From NCBI GenBank assembly GCA_001510575.1, contig LNGK01000006.1, forward strand, positions 2,351,565 to 2,415,564: a stretch of DNA of 64,000 bases. The letters are read 5' to 3'. Both the position numbers and the translations under genes were made by a program. Below, piece by piece: positions 11,874 to 24,264 of this stretch. The notes below the pieces were generated by a model. It was not told where the DNA came from. It saw only the letters and a list, made by a program, of their open reading frames with translations, and ran no database searches. The number at the start of each line of letters is the position of its first letter. Position 1 is the stretch's first letter. The stretch comes from Knoxdaviesia capensis. Taxonomy: Eukaryota; Ascomycota; Sordariomycetes; Microascales; Gondwanamycetaceae.

Positions 11874-14800
11874 GCATGTAGGTACAGCACATCACATCCC
11901 CCCTGCCGCGGAAAGCAACAGCTCGGGCATTGCATTGCCCTATAGGAATCCACGGCTGGGCCGCTGTTTCTGCTGGTGCTGTGCGGTGTTGGCCTGCAGC
12001 CAGCAGGAAAACACAGAAACGGCGGGGCCCGACGTGGACGGGGGAGTGGTTTCTCGTTGGAACCCAACGAAGCTGCGGGCCAAGATGCTGCCACTGGGGG
12101 GCAGGGCTGTTTACGTACGTGTTTCATCACATGTGAACTTGGCGACAACGGGTGGTGTTTGGCTTTTCGACCCGCCCAGATTGATAGGTTCGTTGGGCTT
12201 TTTTTCCTTTTTCTTTCTTTTTTTTTGTTCTTTGCTTTTCGTCGTCGTGGGTCTCGGATGTGGACGTCCGGATTGTTGCTTAGTATTCTGTGCGTTGGGT
12301 TCTCAAAAGCCGGTCAGTCTGATCCCGCCAACCACTCCCGATTAAGTCTGCGCCTCCTCTCACTCTCGTGAGTTCTATGTACTGTCCATTCCCCGCGCAA
12401 TCGCAGGCATGTCTAGACTGCTGGTCATCAGCACAGCCAACGCCGTCGGAACAGAGCTATCCGGCAGACTAGAGAATATACCAAAATAACAGACCGCACA
12501 AAGAAAAATGCAAATCCATATGTTTCGGTCGCCCCCAGACAGGACGACCACAAAAGATTAGTATCGGATAAGACAATCGTCTCCCGTGAGCGGAGGGGTG
12601 AGTCTGCTTCTCTTAGATGTCTGCCAATCCATGCTCGCCTGTCTCGCGCGCACTTGTGACGTGGGTGGGGGATAAGGTGATAACGATGAAGAATTACGCC
12701 CTGGGCAAAACCCCCCCCTCCATGAATCTGCATGGCGTATTTCGTTTCTCTCTTTTCCTTGATCTCTGGCCACATAACTTCGGCAAAACAGTGGTATTCT
12801 GTTTATCGGTCTATCGCCCGCCCCCGGCTGACTATCTAATCGTGTCTCATTCCCCCTCCTTTTTTTTGGTACATCTTTTTTTTCCCAACGACGGCTGTTC
12901 ACAATCCTCACAACTTGGTGTGTCCACATGGCTTGTGAAATATGGTCCCGCGTTCACGTAAATAGCGGGAAGATACAGGGCACGCCGTATCCAGCTGAGA
13001 CATCTGGCTTCGTCACGGGCTTGCTCGCTTTATCGGCCGCATATCAACATCAGAGAGAGGAAGAGGGAAAAACACGTCCGGTTCGAGAGACGTACATAGT
13101 GGTTGGTGGTGGTGGCCTATTTTGGACGCGGCCAACTTGGCATCTGACTCTGGCTGGAGCTGATACACCACCGCGTGAGAGAGTGAGAGTGTGGTCCCGA
13201 GATACCCAAAGCAGATAGAAGAAGACAGAATACAGGCTTACCAGGTTTCAGATGGGCTGGCAGAAACATTCGCCGTTCTTTGTTCTGTACAGTACAAACA
13301 CTCAGTGGTACATGCGTACAGGAGGCGTTCTTTCGCTGTCTTTTCTGGATGTTCAGCCCCTCAACCCAAGATTACTGCATGGGGACATCCAAACGCGACC
13401 GAAAAGCGATTATATTGGTCTATCGCGCGTCCAGAAGCGAAACCGCCCTAAGCATGAAAGGCAATGGGACGGGGAGGGAAGACCCTGGGATGGCGAAAAA
13501 GAAAGGCGACGTGAGAATGGCAGCGGCGGTTCACACGGATAGAGCCAGGACATGACAAGACAAAAGAGAGACCAAAAAAGAACACTCTATAGACATAACG
13601 GCATTACAAAGGAAGAGAGGGGGGGCGTGTGCGAAGCGCAGACGCGGTGATGATCATCGTCAGGCTGCATCTGACTGGACAGGATCTGCAATGGAGGGGG
13701 GGTGTGGTCGGAGTGGAGCCCTCCTGGTGAGCCAGAGGAGCGATTGGCGATAATGAGGAGAGAGAGCGAAGGACTCGTAACAAAGAACAATCATAAACAA
13801 GAACACATTGGAATTCGGCCAGGTTACTGGTCAATGTGGCGGGCTTATGAAGCTTGCAACAGACAAGAAGTGCCCAGCGGCGGGAGGACAGGCAGCTTAG
13901 GGCAGATTATCGAAGCAGGGCAGTGAGCAAAATACCAAAAGACAAGTGTGTGAGAGATTACGGAGTACGGCCAATGAGGCAGCGAAGTTGAGCGGAGGGA
14001 TTGAGGACAGTATGACCGCAGTCGGCCTTTATCAGATTGGTAAAGTGGACGATAAAGTCGGTCAAAAACCCCCCTCCAGGCATGATCCGGTCGTAGGCAA
14101 GTTCAGGGCATGTGGCGCACTGCCGGGATCAACACTTCCCAAGAGCACTAGGCCGCCCCAAACACAACACGCTTTTCATGCTCGCTCTGGCATGTGTCCG
14201 TTCCGTGGGCCAAATGTATCGCGCCACCAACAGTCTTCAATCATCTTGTCTCTTTTTCGGTGCCTGGAGTGAGGGCGGCGCAGCCAATGCCATTTTTGGG
14301 TCGTTTTTTTTGCGTCCGCTTTCTGTGTGGGCAGTTTCAAAGTGCAGGGCAGGGCAGGAACCCCGCGGCCTTTACCAACAGGCAGCAGAGAGGGAGATGA
14401 TTGTATAACTCTCTTTTGCATTCCAGGACACAGTGAGAGCGACTTGGGAAAGTGGTTACATATTTCTTTTTATATTTAGACCCCGGGCCTCAACTCTCTC
14501 TCTCTCTCTCCCTTTTGTTCTGGCTCCGTGCACACCCCCGTTGATGGCCTGTTATATTCCTTCCTCTTTGAATCCCTGTGTGGCTGCGACCACCAATGAT
14601 GAGCGTGGGGTGGGTTTTTTTTCTGCGAGACCGGGCGGCTGGCGGCTTTCCTCTGTCTTTCCAATCTGGAGTGGTGGCCGCCCCAGAACGAACTGTTCTG
14701 CTCTCTGTCCCCTCCTCAACTGTTTAATCTTGGAATTTTCAACCCTTTACGATTTTCAACTCGGTGTTCAAATCCAAGCCACCTCTACACTTTCCACCTG

Positions 14801-16867
14801 TCAATTGGGTCAGGAGGCCCAGGCCAGGCATACACTAAAAGCTACCAAAACCAACGTCGTTGAGAAACCACCCAATCTTTTTCTTTTCTTTAGTGACTTT
14901 CAGCTAGTACCCTGAGAAGGAGGGGCAAAGGGGGGGGTGAAGATAGTAGGACTGTGGGGTGAGCCAAAGTGGAGCGGGGGGTGCGTGCATCATTTTTCTT
15001 ACAAGACATCGTGACTGCCCAACTTCAGCGGTATAAGTTGCGCCAAAGGTACACGCGGTCTTTGCCGTCTGGGAGGGGGACTGAAAAGTGTGTTTGACGA
15101 TTGGGGGGGTGAGTGGTGAGCCTGAGCCATGTATTTCTCAGCTGTGGCGGGTATGAAGAAAATACCTAACCTTCACAACTGTTATTCTGGGGGGGGAGGG
15201 TGCGGTTCAGGCGTATCCCGATACTTGGCACAAAATTGAGACAGAACGTCCATTAACAACAACAGGTGCACTTGAAGACATACACAATATACACACCCCT
15301 CCATCCTTCGTTCCTTCCTCTCTCTAGCATCCATCCGCCGCCCCCCTCCTTCCTGTATTTTTCTATTGAATGTTGTCGCCTGTCCCTTCTTCCTTGGGGA
15401 ATGTTCATGTTCGCTTTCTCCGTAACGTGTGTTGTTTGTCCGACTAAACAAAAGACCGGAAGGAGCTGAAAAGACGAGGAGCACCCTCGAACTTGCACTC
15501 TCTGTATCTGCAGTTAACCGCTCTGTCTGTTGGAAATAGAAGCCCGTTGGGAGCTTGGAATTGGGAACACAAACAGCAATCGAAATCTGTTGTTGGTCCG
15601 GGGAGCGGTTGTCTGTGTGTGTTTTAGAGCGACCATCCTGGATGGGCTCCTTCTCAATGTGGCATTGCAATCCAGGTTCGTTCGGTGCCGGTTGTTCCTT
15701 ACATGAGTTTCCTTGTCCCTCTCTGGCGTCTCGCCCTGTGACCACCGACCGAGCCACACATCCAGTTTTTTGTGTCCTGCCTGGGTCGGTCGCTCCTGCT
15801 AGGGAACAAGAGTGTAATACATTCTGCATTTCTGTATTCTGCGGCCCTGAAGCCTAGAAACCGGTCGCTGGACTGGGTCGTCGCTTCCCTCCCTCCCTCC
15901 CTCTCTCTCGCTCTTGCCTGGGGTGTGTGAGTGAGTGTGTGAGTGCGCATAGCCGTTCTTTCCACTCTGTCGGTCGCTCTTTCTTTCTTATAAACAGTTC
16001 CAATATGCCCGGGCCTGCTGACTGCCTTTGTGTCTTGCCCATGGGCCCACGCCCTGTCTGATGCACCTTCTTCTTCTCTGGTGAACTTTGATGCATCTCC
16101 AATATCTCTCTTGAAATCCTACTTGAACATCTCCTTCCCTCCACCCCCCCCTTCGTCTCTCTCTTTTTCCCTCCTCTTCCTTTTTCTTCTTCTCGATCCA
16201 ACCTTTCTTCTCTCCGTCTTATTCTTCTTCTTTTTTTTTTTTTCCAATTCCCCGTTCTTGTCTAAATCTTCCTTCCTCACCTCTTGCTTATCTGCTTCCT
16301 GCCGTCCAATTGATGCTTATATAACCACGCTCTATTACCATTCATACGCCTCTGCTTGTCTCATTCCATCATCATTGCAACATCGACTCACCAATCTCCC
16401 CGTCAGTTGCAGCAACGTCCACAAACCTTCCCGAACAACGTAAATTCAACGCCGACACCAGAACATTATCTGTCCGTTTCGCTCCTCTTCCCCTTTGGAG
16501 ACTTTTTGGGGATTAATCGCCCTTTTTCGCCCTTTTTTCATTTTTTTTTTCAATCGCTTCTGTCGCTTCCTGTCGCTCCTGATCCACCAACTTCTTTCGC
16601 CACCTGCCCTGCACAGCCAAGGGGATCTCGCTATTAACACCTTTTTTCTTTTTTGGTTCTCGGGGCCGCGCAACACGCACATAAAGTCTAAAGTCCGCCA
16701 CGGAATACTAACTGTCCACACATCCCCACGCCTTTTCTTCTCTCTTCGACGGGTATATCTATTATACACTTATATATACTCGTGTCCTCCCTCTGGACAT
16801 CCATTTTTTCTTCCATCCAACTATTCTTGAGCCCATTCTTCCTTCGTCAACCAACAACATAACCTTT

Positions 16868-16879
16868 ATGTTCTCGTAA
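16868..16879 (+). other. Possible 3-codon upstream ORF
   Basis: The tetracodon ATG TTC TCG TAA lies about 290 bp before the SWIRM gene's start codon, in a region with the AT- and CT-rich look of a long fungal leader. A TATA-like run sits near 16,760-16,775. If the transcript starts upstream of it, this minimal uORF would be in the leader. No transcript evidence is available. Confidence 0.25.
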
Positions 16880-17166
16880 GGTGTATTACATACATCTTCA
16901 GTCATACATCCATCCTCAATTGACAACTTTTGGATTCGCCTTAGTTAATGATTCCCTCTTCTCCCACCAAGTCACCCGCCAACTACTTCGAGTCAGGATC
17001 TTAATTTACCCTAACCCTGTGGACAGACATTTGACACTCAACTTTCAAATTGTCGACTCAGTTCGACCCCAATCACTTACTCACTGTTGACCAAAGCCAC
17101 CTATAATCAAGAGACCACCGTCCGACTTTCTTGAGAGTTCAATTGACTCTCTCTTTCTCATCTACC

Positions 17167-18657
17167 ATGTTTCCATTTTCTCCTCCTCACCATCCGCAAC
17201 TCTCACCACCCTATCACTATCTACCACCAATTTCCGAAATGCCCAAGAAAGTTGAATCGTCTGTCCTCGTAGCTTCCGTCTCGGGACCCACCAATTCCGG
17301 CGCCGCCGCCCGTCACCCCCTTCCGGATGCGCCCCGTGATATTGTTTCTCAGCAAAATATCCTGAACCCTACAATTCCTCCCCAGGCCAGCTCGACTAGC
17401 AGCAAGTTCACCATGTCTTTCCAGAACAAGCCCACATTGCCTTCGGGCTACCAGGCCCACACGCCGTTGATCTCTCCTCCGTGGCCTGTCCAGGACGAAA
17501 ACTTCGCTACGTCTCCCAACACAAGCGAGAATGCACCTTTCAGCACTGGTCAACCCTCTCCTCCTTTCACCCCGGCCTTCCAGAACGCCCAAATGGCCGT
17601 TGCCGCCGCCGCTTCTACGGTCGAGGGCCGTCAGCAAACTCCGGACAACTTGCTTCTCCAGGATCCCATTCTGTACCCCAATGCCGAATCGTCGTCCAGC
17701 CCCGCTCAGGTTCCTTTGTTTGCCCCCGTCGAGGTTTCCGAGGCCGAACACCGTCGCCGGGCCATTAGTTCGCACATTGCCAACCAGGACAGCAACATGT
17801 TCAGTGTCGTGGGCCATGGTGTCGTGCACCACAACCGTCCGTCGTTCGAGGAGTACGACCTCATGCTCATCCTTCATTCATCTGCGTGGAAAGCTTTTGC
17901 CCATGACCGTGGCGGCTGGCTAAAGGAGCAGCGCGCACAACTGCTCAAAGACCGCCAAGCCAGAAAGGAATACCTCACCAACCAGAGCCGCGGCATGGTG
18001 CAGCCATCAATCTCCCGCGTCAAGAAAGTTGGCCCGCCCCGCTCGTCTCTGGGCACTTCTAGCAAGCCAAAGACTGCTAGGCCTACCGGAGCGCCGCAGA
18101 ACCGTGTCTCCAAGCCCAAGACCTCCAAGCCCAGAGTCCCCAGACCTAGCACTGCTGCCCCGACTACACCGGGCAACAAGGCCGCAGCCAAGGGAGCCAA
18201 CGGCTCCGGCTCCCCGGTGCAGCGCAAGCGACAGACCGAAGCCAGCAAGACCGGGGTCCCGGGCATCCGTGAAGATAAGGACTTCTTGACGCTGCCGGAC
18301 TACTGCCCGCCGCTGTCGTCGCTGCCCACGGACCGCACCGACTGCCTGAAGGTGGACTGGAAGGGGTCGCCAATTGACCTGAGCAATGACCCGTGCGTGG
18401 GGCTGCTGCACCCGGACGAGGTGGCAATGGCGGCGTGCCTGCGGCTGGAGTGCGCCACGTACCTGACGAGCAAGCGGCGGCTGTTCATGCGCCGCCTCGA
18501 GTGCATTGAGATTGGCAAGGAGTTCCGCAAGACGGACGCGCAGCAGGCGTGCAAGATCGATGTCAACAAGGCGTCGCGGCTGTGGACGGCGTACGAGCGC
18601 GTCGGGTGGCTCCGGCCCGAGTGGATGCGTCCGTTCTTGAAGAAGCCCGCTGTGTAA
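17167..18657 (+). CDS. SWIRM domain-containing protein (Fun19/Laf-like)
   Basis: Single-exon gene of 496 residues. The start is the ATG at 17167, because the frame open further upstream begins only with TTG. Residues 1 to about 290 are low-complexity and disordered, rich in Pro, Ser and Ala. Residues about 290-380 are basic, with repeated Lys-Pro and Ser/Thr-Lys-Pro pieces of an AT-hook or linker kind. The last 93 residues (about 404-496) form a SWIRM domain: a helical segment with LHPDEVAMA, then a conserved LECATYLTSKRRLF helix, and the terminal tryptophan-rich RLWTAYERVGWLRPEW. SWIRM domains bind DNA or nucleosomes and occur in chromatin-modifying complexes. SWIRM-only proteins of this layout include yeast Fun19 and S. 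pombe Laf1/Laf2, which associate with histone deacetylase complexes. A nuclear chromatin role is therefore likely, but the complex is not shown by the sequence. The very long gene-free upstream region is unusual. Confidence 0.9.
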   Translation: MFPFSPPHHPQLSPPYHYLPPISEMPKKVESSVLVASVSGPTNSGAAARHPLPDAPRDIVSQQNILNPTIPPQASSTSSKFTMSFQNKPTLPSGYQAHTPLISPPWPVQDENFATSPNTSENAPFSTGQPSPPFTPAFQNAQMAVAAAASTVEGRQQTPDNLLLQDPILYPNAESSSSPAQVPLFAPVEVSEAEHRRRAISSHIANQDSNMFSVVGHGVVHHNRPSFEEYDLMLILHSSAWKAFAHDRGGWLKEQRAQLLKDRQARKEYLTNQSRGMVQPSISRVKKVGPPRSSLGTSSKPKTARPTGAPQNRVSKPKTSKPRVPRPSTAAPTTPGNKAAAKGANGSGSPVQRKRQTEASKTGVPGIREDKDFLTLPDYCPPLSSLPTDRTDCLKVDWKGSPIDLSNDPCVGLLHPDEVAMAACLRLECATYLTSKRRLFMRRLECIEIGKEFRKTDAQQACKIDVNKASRLWTAYERVGWLRPEWMRPFLKKPAV

Positions 18658-19754
18658 ACGGAGTCTCTTCCATTTTACGCTCTTTTTTCTTGAGTCCGTC
18701 TTGGACCTTTTCTTGTGTCGTAATCTTTTGTTCTTGGATTTTCTTTTTTTCCCCTTTGTTTTTGGTTTCGTCTCTTTTTGGTTGGCTCTCTCATATCGTC
18801 AAGAAACCCCGATACCCCTATACACCACTTCCACATCCTGATTTTTTTACCTCCCCCACGATACCACCGGCGTTTCTTTTTCTTTTTGTTGCTTTTTTTT
18901 TCGTTCTCCATTGCATTCAACTACACGCTGACCCCGTCATGTCTTGTTCTTTTTTTCTTCTTCGTCGAGCCCACTCCGCGCTTCCGGTATTCCTGACCTT
19001 TAGGTCCGGTTATTTCCCGGAAGGGCCGATCCCCCCATGCTTCTCCCTCGGGTTTCCCCCTCTCGCATTCATACCCCCTTTTGGCTTTCTGTCTGGTTTG
19101 GATTTTGCTCATTGGTGCATATTTTTTTTTTATTTCGGTATCCGGGTTAGGGCTTTTGGTTTTTCTCCTTTCCTTTGGGTCGGCTTTTTGATTTTCTTTG
19201 GCTTGGAGGTTGGTTAGTCTTGATTTGACATGGCGGGTCTGTTTTGGATTCCTTCAGCTTGGAGGTTCGTTTATTGGTTATTTCGGTTTTACTGCCTGTA
19301 TCAGTTGGGCACCACTCCTGGTTGTTTGTTCTTGTGTTCTTCTTTTCCTTCTTCCATTCGTGTCTCTATTCGGTCCATTTCGGGGTCCTCGCCGTATTCA
19401 CTACGATCCCATCTCGATATCTCTCTTCTCTGTCTGTCTGTCTGTCTTCTTTTTTTTTTGTCTCGTGAAGGCATCTTTTTACAGTCAGCCTTGTTCAAAG
19501 GAACTCTGCGGTTGAGCCATGACCAATATTGTTAGTTCGTTTTCCTGGACCATTGGCCTTGCGATTAGACAGAGTCAAGGAGGTGTTGCATCTCCTTGGT
19601 ATCTTCTCGCGGTAGTGGGTTCTCTTGGATCGTGTCTTTCCTTGCTATTTCCAGACTATTCAAAGTTATTCAGATTTCATGCTTCTGTTTCCACGCTGCG
19701 TAGATGTGAGGTGTATCACTATCCTCTGCTTCTCGAAGAGAGGCAGGTGGTCGG

Positions 19755-20814
19755 CTACGTGGAATGCGGATTCGCTGACTGGTGGAGGAAGTCAGAGATG
19801 GTAGGCTGGATAATATTGAAACAGTATATGACGAAATGCAGTAATAGCAGACAAGAAGTTACATCCCATATCTTACTAGGAAGCACGTCCCCGACCTTGT
19901 CTCCTTTCCGGACATCAAGCATCACTCCCGTCCTCAAAGCATCTCTGCTGTAATGCGATTCATGCTCGATGAATCACACATCCACCTGACAACCTGCTCT
20001 AGATCCCGAAAACCCCCGTCATTCTCACTAGCATCTTCCCCCATCCGGTCCAGAACTCATATCATTTCTTTAAAGTCTCCATATCCTTCATTTTCGTTGA
20101 TGTCTTCGTCATTTCCATCTTCCTCTTCTTCAGTTTCTTCTTCGTCTCGGGATATTTTCGCATCTTAGTGCTCATCCCGGACATCCGAAAGCCATCGATC
20201 TAACAGATTGACACTGCCTCAATGTTCATTCGGATTGCCCAGATACGTACAGAGTCCATATCCACTGGAATATAGGGGAGTTTTGTCCTCTGCATCACTC
20301 TCCTCCTCCTCCTCCTCCTCCTCCTCCTTCTCCTTCTCATTCTCCTTAATCCCACCAGCGTCGGGACATTCTAGGTTAACCACCTTGAAGGACTTGCCTC
20401 CTATATCAAAAATAATTACCTCCTTTCTAGAGACGTATCTAACTTGATAAATCATCATATAATATGAATAGGTTGCTCGTGTTCCTGATGTTGAAGTCCG
20501 AGCCAACCTTCTCTTTTTCGGCAGTAAGTAAGATATCCTTCGCCATATGATATGAGCTTATCGGTGCTTTCAATCGCGTAAGACAGATTGTGGCTCGTGG
20601 CAACGTGTATTCTCTCGCAATCTCACCAATTGCAGCAGAAGCTCCCAGAGTGCACGCTCTCTTGCAGCGCTTCGTTTCTTAAGCCAGCCTCGATGGCTGT
20701 GATTCCAAACTGAGCTCGAACTTCCAACGGCCCCACTTGAATCGGAGCTCGCAGGGTCGGCCGGCCCGGCTCCGCCATAGCGGGGCCAGAACAATTCTTG
20801 AGTGGATTGGGCAT
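19755..20814 (-). pseudogene. Candidate gene fossil or unrecognised multi-exon gene
   Basis: Several protein-like pieces line up on the minus strand. The first starts with ATG at 20814 and runs about 60 residues before a GTGAGA donor-like site at 20626. A second open piece (20219-20506) contains a compact hydrophobic stretch, KEVIIFDIGGKSFKVVNL, then a long Glu run encoded by the TCC/GGA repeat. A third piece, around 20060-20165, is again very acidic but is closed by an in-frame TGA. Frames change between pieces, and I could not build a single intact reading frame with good splice sites. I do not recognise a family. It may be a decayed gene, or a real gene with exons I mis-join. RIP-type CA loss is not evident. 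Confidence 0.3.
20301..20328. repeat. (TCC)n trinucleotide repeat
   Basis: About nine TCC units, extended by TTC/TCC variants. On the minus strand they encode a poly-glutamate run in the candidate gene fragment. The trinucleotide period and Glu reading fit an origin within coding sequence, but do not prove it. Confidence 0.85.
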
Positions 20815-21810
20815 TTTTGAAGATTTCTTTCTAGGTGCGACTTCAAAAGAAACGAAAGTCTAGAATAAATAAGAGAAGCAAGCTGGGGAATGTCAAATTG
20901 GGGACTATTAAGCCGCTATAGCACACCTATATCGATCGACGAAGAATGCTATAAATTTGAGATAACGCAAGACTGTAGATCCAAGATGGAGTGGTAGAAG
21001 AGGGGAAGTCTGCCTCGTTTTTTAAGCTGATATACCTCCGATAGACTCCATTCGTTATCTTTCCTTCGTCGTGTTGACTTCAGTTCCCTCAAATCACACA
21101 TCCGGACACACGCCGTGTTGGGCATCTATCTAGGGTTACGGTCAAACCCTAATCTGGTGCCAGCATCAGCATGTCTACAGGCACAATACCCTGCGCAGTT
21201 GCAGCGTAGTCAGTCACTGCAAGCACCGGCACGTGGAAAATGATGAAGATGTGTCATGGAACCGAAACGGCCTAACCAGAAAGTTGATACCAATAAAAGC
21301 AACATGTCCATGAAGCGTGAAAAAGCCAGAGCTCGTCGAGCCGCATAAACCAGAAAAACAGAACCATAATTAACCGAGCCCCGAGAAACTCCAAGTACCC
21401 AAAAGAACCAGAACCTGTACTCATACAGACAGCCAATATTATCCTTCCTCCCCCCACCCCATAACCCGAACCCCCAGTGGTCGTGGCGGGACCCTAGAAC
21501 CAAAAGAGAACATCAAAAAAGAAGAAGCAAACTCCCAAGTCAAGGGGGAACGATAAAAGATATAACGACCAAAAAACAAGCCGTAAATCCAGAAACCCCT
21601 TGCAACTTTGCAGGTTAGGGGGATAGAAAATAGAATAGAAGAAAATGCAGGAATACGAAAACACCAAGACAAAAGGGGGGCCCGAACTGTCGGGCGATGA
21701 TGAAGGGAAAAAAATGAAGATACGGAAAATAACCTGGCGATATTCTAGTCCTGATCACGATTCACGAAAAGAAAACACGGCTGCTTAGCCGTAGAAAACT
21801 AAAATTGCCG

Positions 21811-23770
21811 TCACACAAGGAAACTTGCCCCGACACCGCGACGATGCTTCTTCAACGGCGAGAAAGCAGGCACGCCGGCACCACCGCCGAGTCCGCTGCG
21901 CTTCATAGTCGCTAGCGGACCCCGTCCGGGGGCCGCCGCCGCACTGCCTCCACCCAGCGCAACCTTTGCAGGCCGCCGGTGCAGAGGCGCCGGCGCCGGC
22001 GCCGTAGTGAGCTCGGACTCGATGTCTTCCAGGAGGATCCCGCTAGCTCCGGCTGCGGGGCCGCCGCCGGCGAGGAGCTTGCGCTTCTTCTTGGCGACGA
22101 TGGATGTGGTGGACTTGGTTGCGGCCGGCGCTGCAGTCGGGGCCGCAGGTGCGGGAGCCGGCGCTGCGGCACCGGAGGAACCCTTCGTCAGGCCGGGAAG
22201 TGCAATGGCGGGTGTGCCGCTGTCTTCGAGCAGAGTCGGCAGTGGGGCGGGCGAATCGACGGGCGGCGCACGGCCGACGTTGGTAGTCGCCGGGGCCGCG
22301 GTGGAAAGCGCGGACTTCGCCGGCCGGCCTCGGGCAGCGGTGGGCTTCTTCACCAATGCAGCCTGTAGTAGTGACTTCGGCTGGACGGGGACTGCCGCAG
22401 CAGCGGGTTCGGAGCGTGACGGGGTGTCGATTTCCGAGACGACGGATTCGTTCGGGTTCACCACCGTAACGTCCGCCGCGGCACCACCACTGGTGGCACG
22501 GTTCAGGAACGGAGTGATGGAAAACGCGGACTTTTCACCCACGGCAGCCGGCTCGGCACCGACACCACGCTGCTTCTTCTTAGCCGGGCGTTTCTCAGGT
22601 GACTCGATAATGGGGGCCGGCTCGTCAACGACAGCAAGCGCATCTGCCCGGCGTTTTCGGCCAGCCTTAGACTTAGGCTTGGTGTCGGCGGCAGCCGGCT
22701 TGGTAGCCACAAGGGCGTCATCAGTGACGGCAGCATGGCGCGGGGCTTCCTGCACCGGGTGTGGTGCTGCCTGGGTAGATTCCAGCGCAGCCGCTTTCAG
22801 GCTGCGGATCTCGTCCCGCGCCTCACGCAGCCGCAGCTTCAACCCATCCAGACGCTCTTCGAACGATTCACGCTCGGAAACAGCCTCCGCCTCAAGTCTC
22901 TCGATATCTTTCCGGAGGCTGTCCTTCTCTTTACGTTCAGCGGCGAGTTTCTTCTCCAGGTCCGCGGTAGCGGCCGTGTCCACCCGGGACGACTTGTCGG
23001 CGGCTGCGACCGCCAGACGTTTCTCCAAATCAGCAACCTTCGCGTTCAACAGGTCAGTGGCTGCGGTGGCCTCGTCAAGATCGCGCTGGGCCTGGGCCTG
23101 TACTTGGGTCTGGGTAGCCACGGCGCGGGCCCGGGCGCGTTTTTCGGTCTCAAGGGATACTTCCAGGGATGTGATCTCGCGCTCGAGGGCCAGTTTCTCG
23201 GCGATGGCGGTCTGGTGGTGGGCAAGTTGGGTGCGGAGGTGGTCGGCCTCGGGCTTCAAGGTGGCCAGTTCCCGCGAGAGAGCGAGTTTTTCGGCCAGGA
23301 GCTTGGCGGATTCGGATGACACGGTGGTCATTGATTGGAGTTCAGTCTGAAGCAGGTCATCTGTTAGTGTTACGCGCAACGGGAACGGTCGTCAAACTCC
23401 CCCACCACGGCCAACACACCTTCAGCATCGCCACATCCCGCGCCTGGGCCTTCAACTGCTTCTCCTGACGCTGGCTCGTCTGGCGGGCAGCCTGCAGCTC
23501 GGCCCGGAGGTCATCACATTGGGCCAGCACGGTCTTAAGCCGCGTGTCCTTGGCCACAGCCTGGTCCTTCAGCGAGGTGTTCTCGTCCTTGGTGACCAGA
23601 GCGCGAGTACGTAGTCGTCGCGTCTGTTCGTCTCTGGTGGTTAGTTCGATGGAATGTGCAGCTTTCTCGTGGTTGAGGTCGAGCTCGGTGATTTTCGACG
23701 TGTTCTTGCTCGCAGCGGCGGCGGAAAGTGCGGCCTGCCGGGCCGAACGCGTTGACGGAGGGCGCGCCAT
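21811..23770 (-). CDS. Coiled-coil protein with basic, disordered C-terminus
   Basis: Two exons: 23420-23770 and 21811-23346, joined across a 73-nt intron (23347-23419) with a GTGTGT donor, an ACTAAC branch site 16 nt from the end and a TTCAG acceptor. The product is 628 residues. Residues about 20-300 are heptad-rich coiled coil, full of Glu, Leu, Lys, Ala and Arg. The second half is low-complexity Ala/Pro/Thr with short conserved-looking islands: a Lys/Arg cluster (KRPAKKKQR, a plausible nuclear localisation signal), FSITPFLNR, a KKKRKLL block, and the extreme C-terminus FSPLKKHRRGVGASFLV. These islands suggest a nuclear or spindle-associated protein with short binding motifs, but I cannot assign a family. 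An extensive GC-rich open frame on the opposite strand (22007-23350) is a shadow. The gene diverges from the OST3 gene 868 bp away. Confidence 0.8.
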
Positions 23771-23833
23771 TAGAAGATGGGCGGCGTCTATACCGGAGAT
23801 ACAACGCGACGCGACAATCAGGAAGTCAATCGA

Positions 23834-23841
23834 AACCCTAA
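23834..23841. promoter_or_regulatory. Telobox AACCCTAA upstream of coiled-coil gene
   Basis: AACCCTAA lies 64 bp before the start codon of the minus-strand coiled-coil gene. The octamer matches the fungal telomere repeat and the telobox recognised by Tbf1/Teb1-type Myb factors in yeasts. The role here is inference. Confidence 0.4.
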
Positions 23842-24264
23842 AGAGAGGCGCACGGAAGATGAGGATAATAAGAAGAAGAACCGAGCATCAAAATTTACAC
23901 CATAAAAGATAAAAAAGCAAGTCAGGGTGGCACGGAAATTACAGATACATGAATGACATGCTGATTCAACAAAGTGTCAAATGTATGTATGTATACCGTA
24001 TGAGAAACTGAGATTTCCACACTGACCGATATGTCCAGCGTACATATGTATGGAAAGGGAAAAGATAACTGTGATTGGGGGGTAAGATGAAAGGATAAAA
24101 AACAAGCGAGCAGGGTGTGAGCAGAAACGTGGGGAGACACATAAAAGTGTGAACGCCAGTATATTTTGGTGATGATCTGAAATACCCGCAAACGCGGTAC
24201 CAAAGGAAACATATTCCTTAATCGGGGTTTAGCGCCTCGCCCCTTGCATGTGCATGGGCCGTTC

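Larger units (their letters stand above)
1..17166. other. 17-kb gene-poor stretch
   Basis: No open frame here reads like a protein. The longer ones (for example near 656-1447, 8168-8824 and 11689-12345) are low-complexity, overlap open frames on the other strand, start mostly at TTG or CTG, and contain runs of His/Thr/Pro or Phe/Ser that come from CA-rich or pyrimidine-rich DNA. What is present: microsatellites (403-448, 10566-10587, 11783-11808, 11836-11873), C- and T-rich tracts, an AT-rich island near 6.1-6.9 kb, two copies of a palindromic CCAAT dyad (7128, 8187), and a long pyrimidine-rich zone from about 14.4 to 17.1 kb leading into the SWIRM gene. Base composition is balanced and CA/TG dinucleotides are plentiful, so this is not RIP-decayed sequence. 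It could be a large regulatory upstream region, untranslated RNA genes, or simply a gene-poor block. Confidence 0.7.
18658..21810. other. Intergenic region between SWIRM and coiled-coil genes
   Basis: The first kilobase is T-rich, like a long 3' untranslated region. Around 19.75-20.82 kb on the minus strand there are gene-like fragments, described separately. Telobox motifs lie at 21130-21138 and 21145-21152. A TCC trinucleotide repeat is at 20301-20328. Nothing else here is supportable as a gene. The plus-strand frame at 19519-19953 begins with ATG but matches nothing I recognise. Confidence 0.6.

Noticed and set aside
22007..23350. 447-codon open frame opposite the coiled-coil gene
   Set aside because: It is a Ser/Ala/Arg-rich antisense shadow of a GC-rich coding exon. 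The minus-strand reading has splice sites and coiled-coil periodicity.
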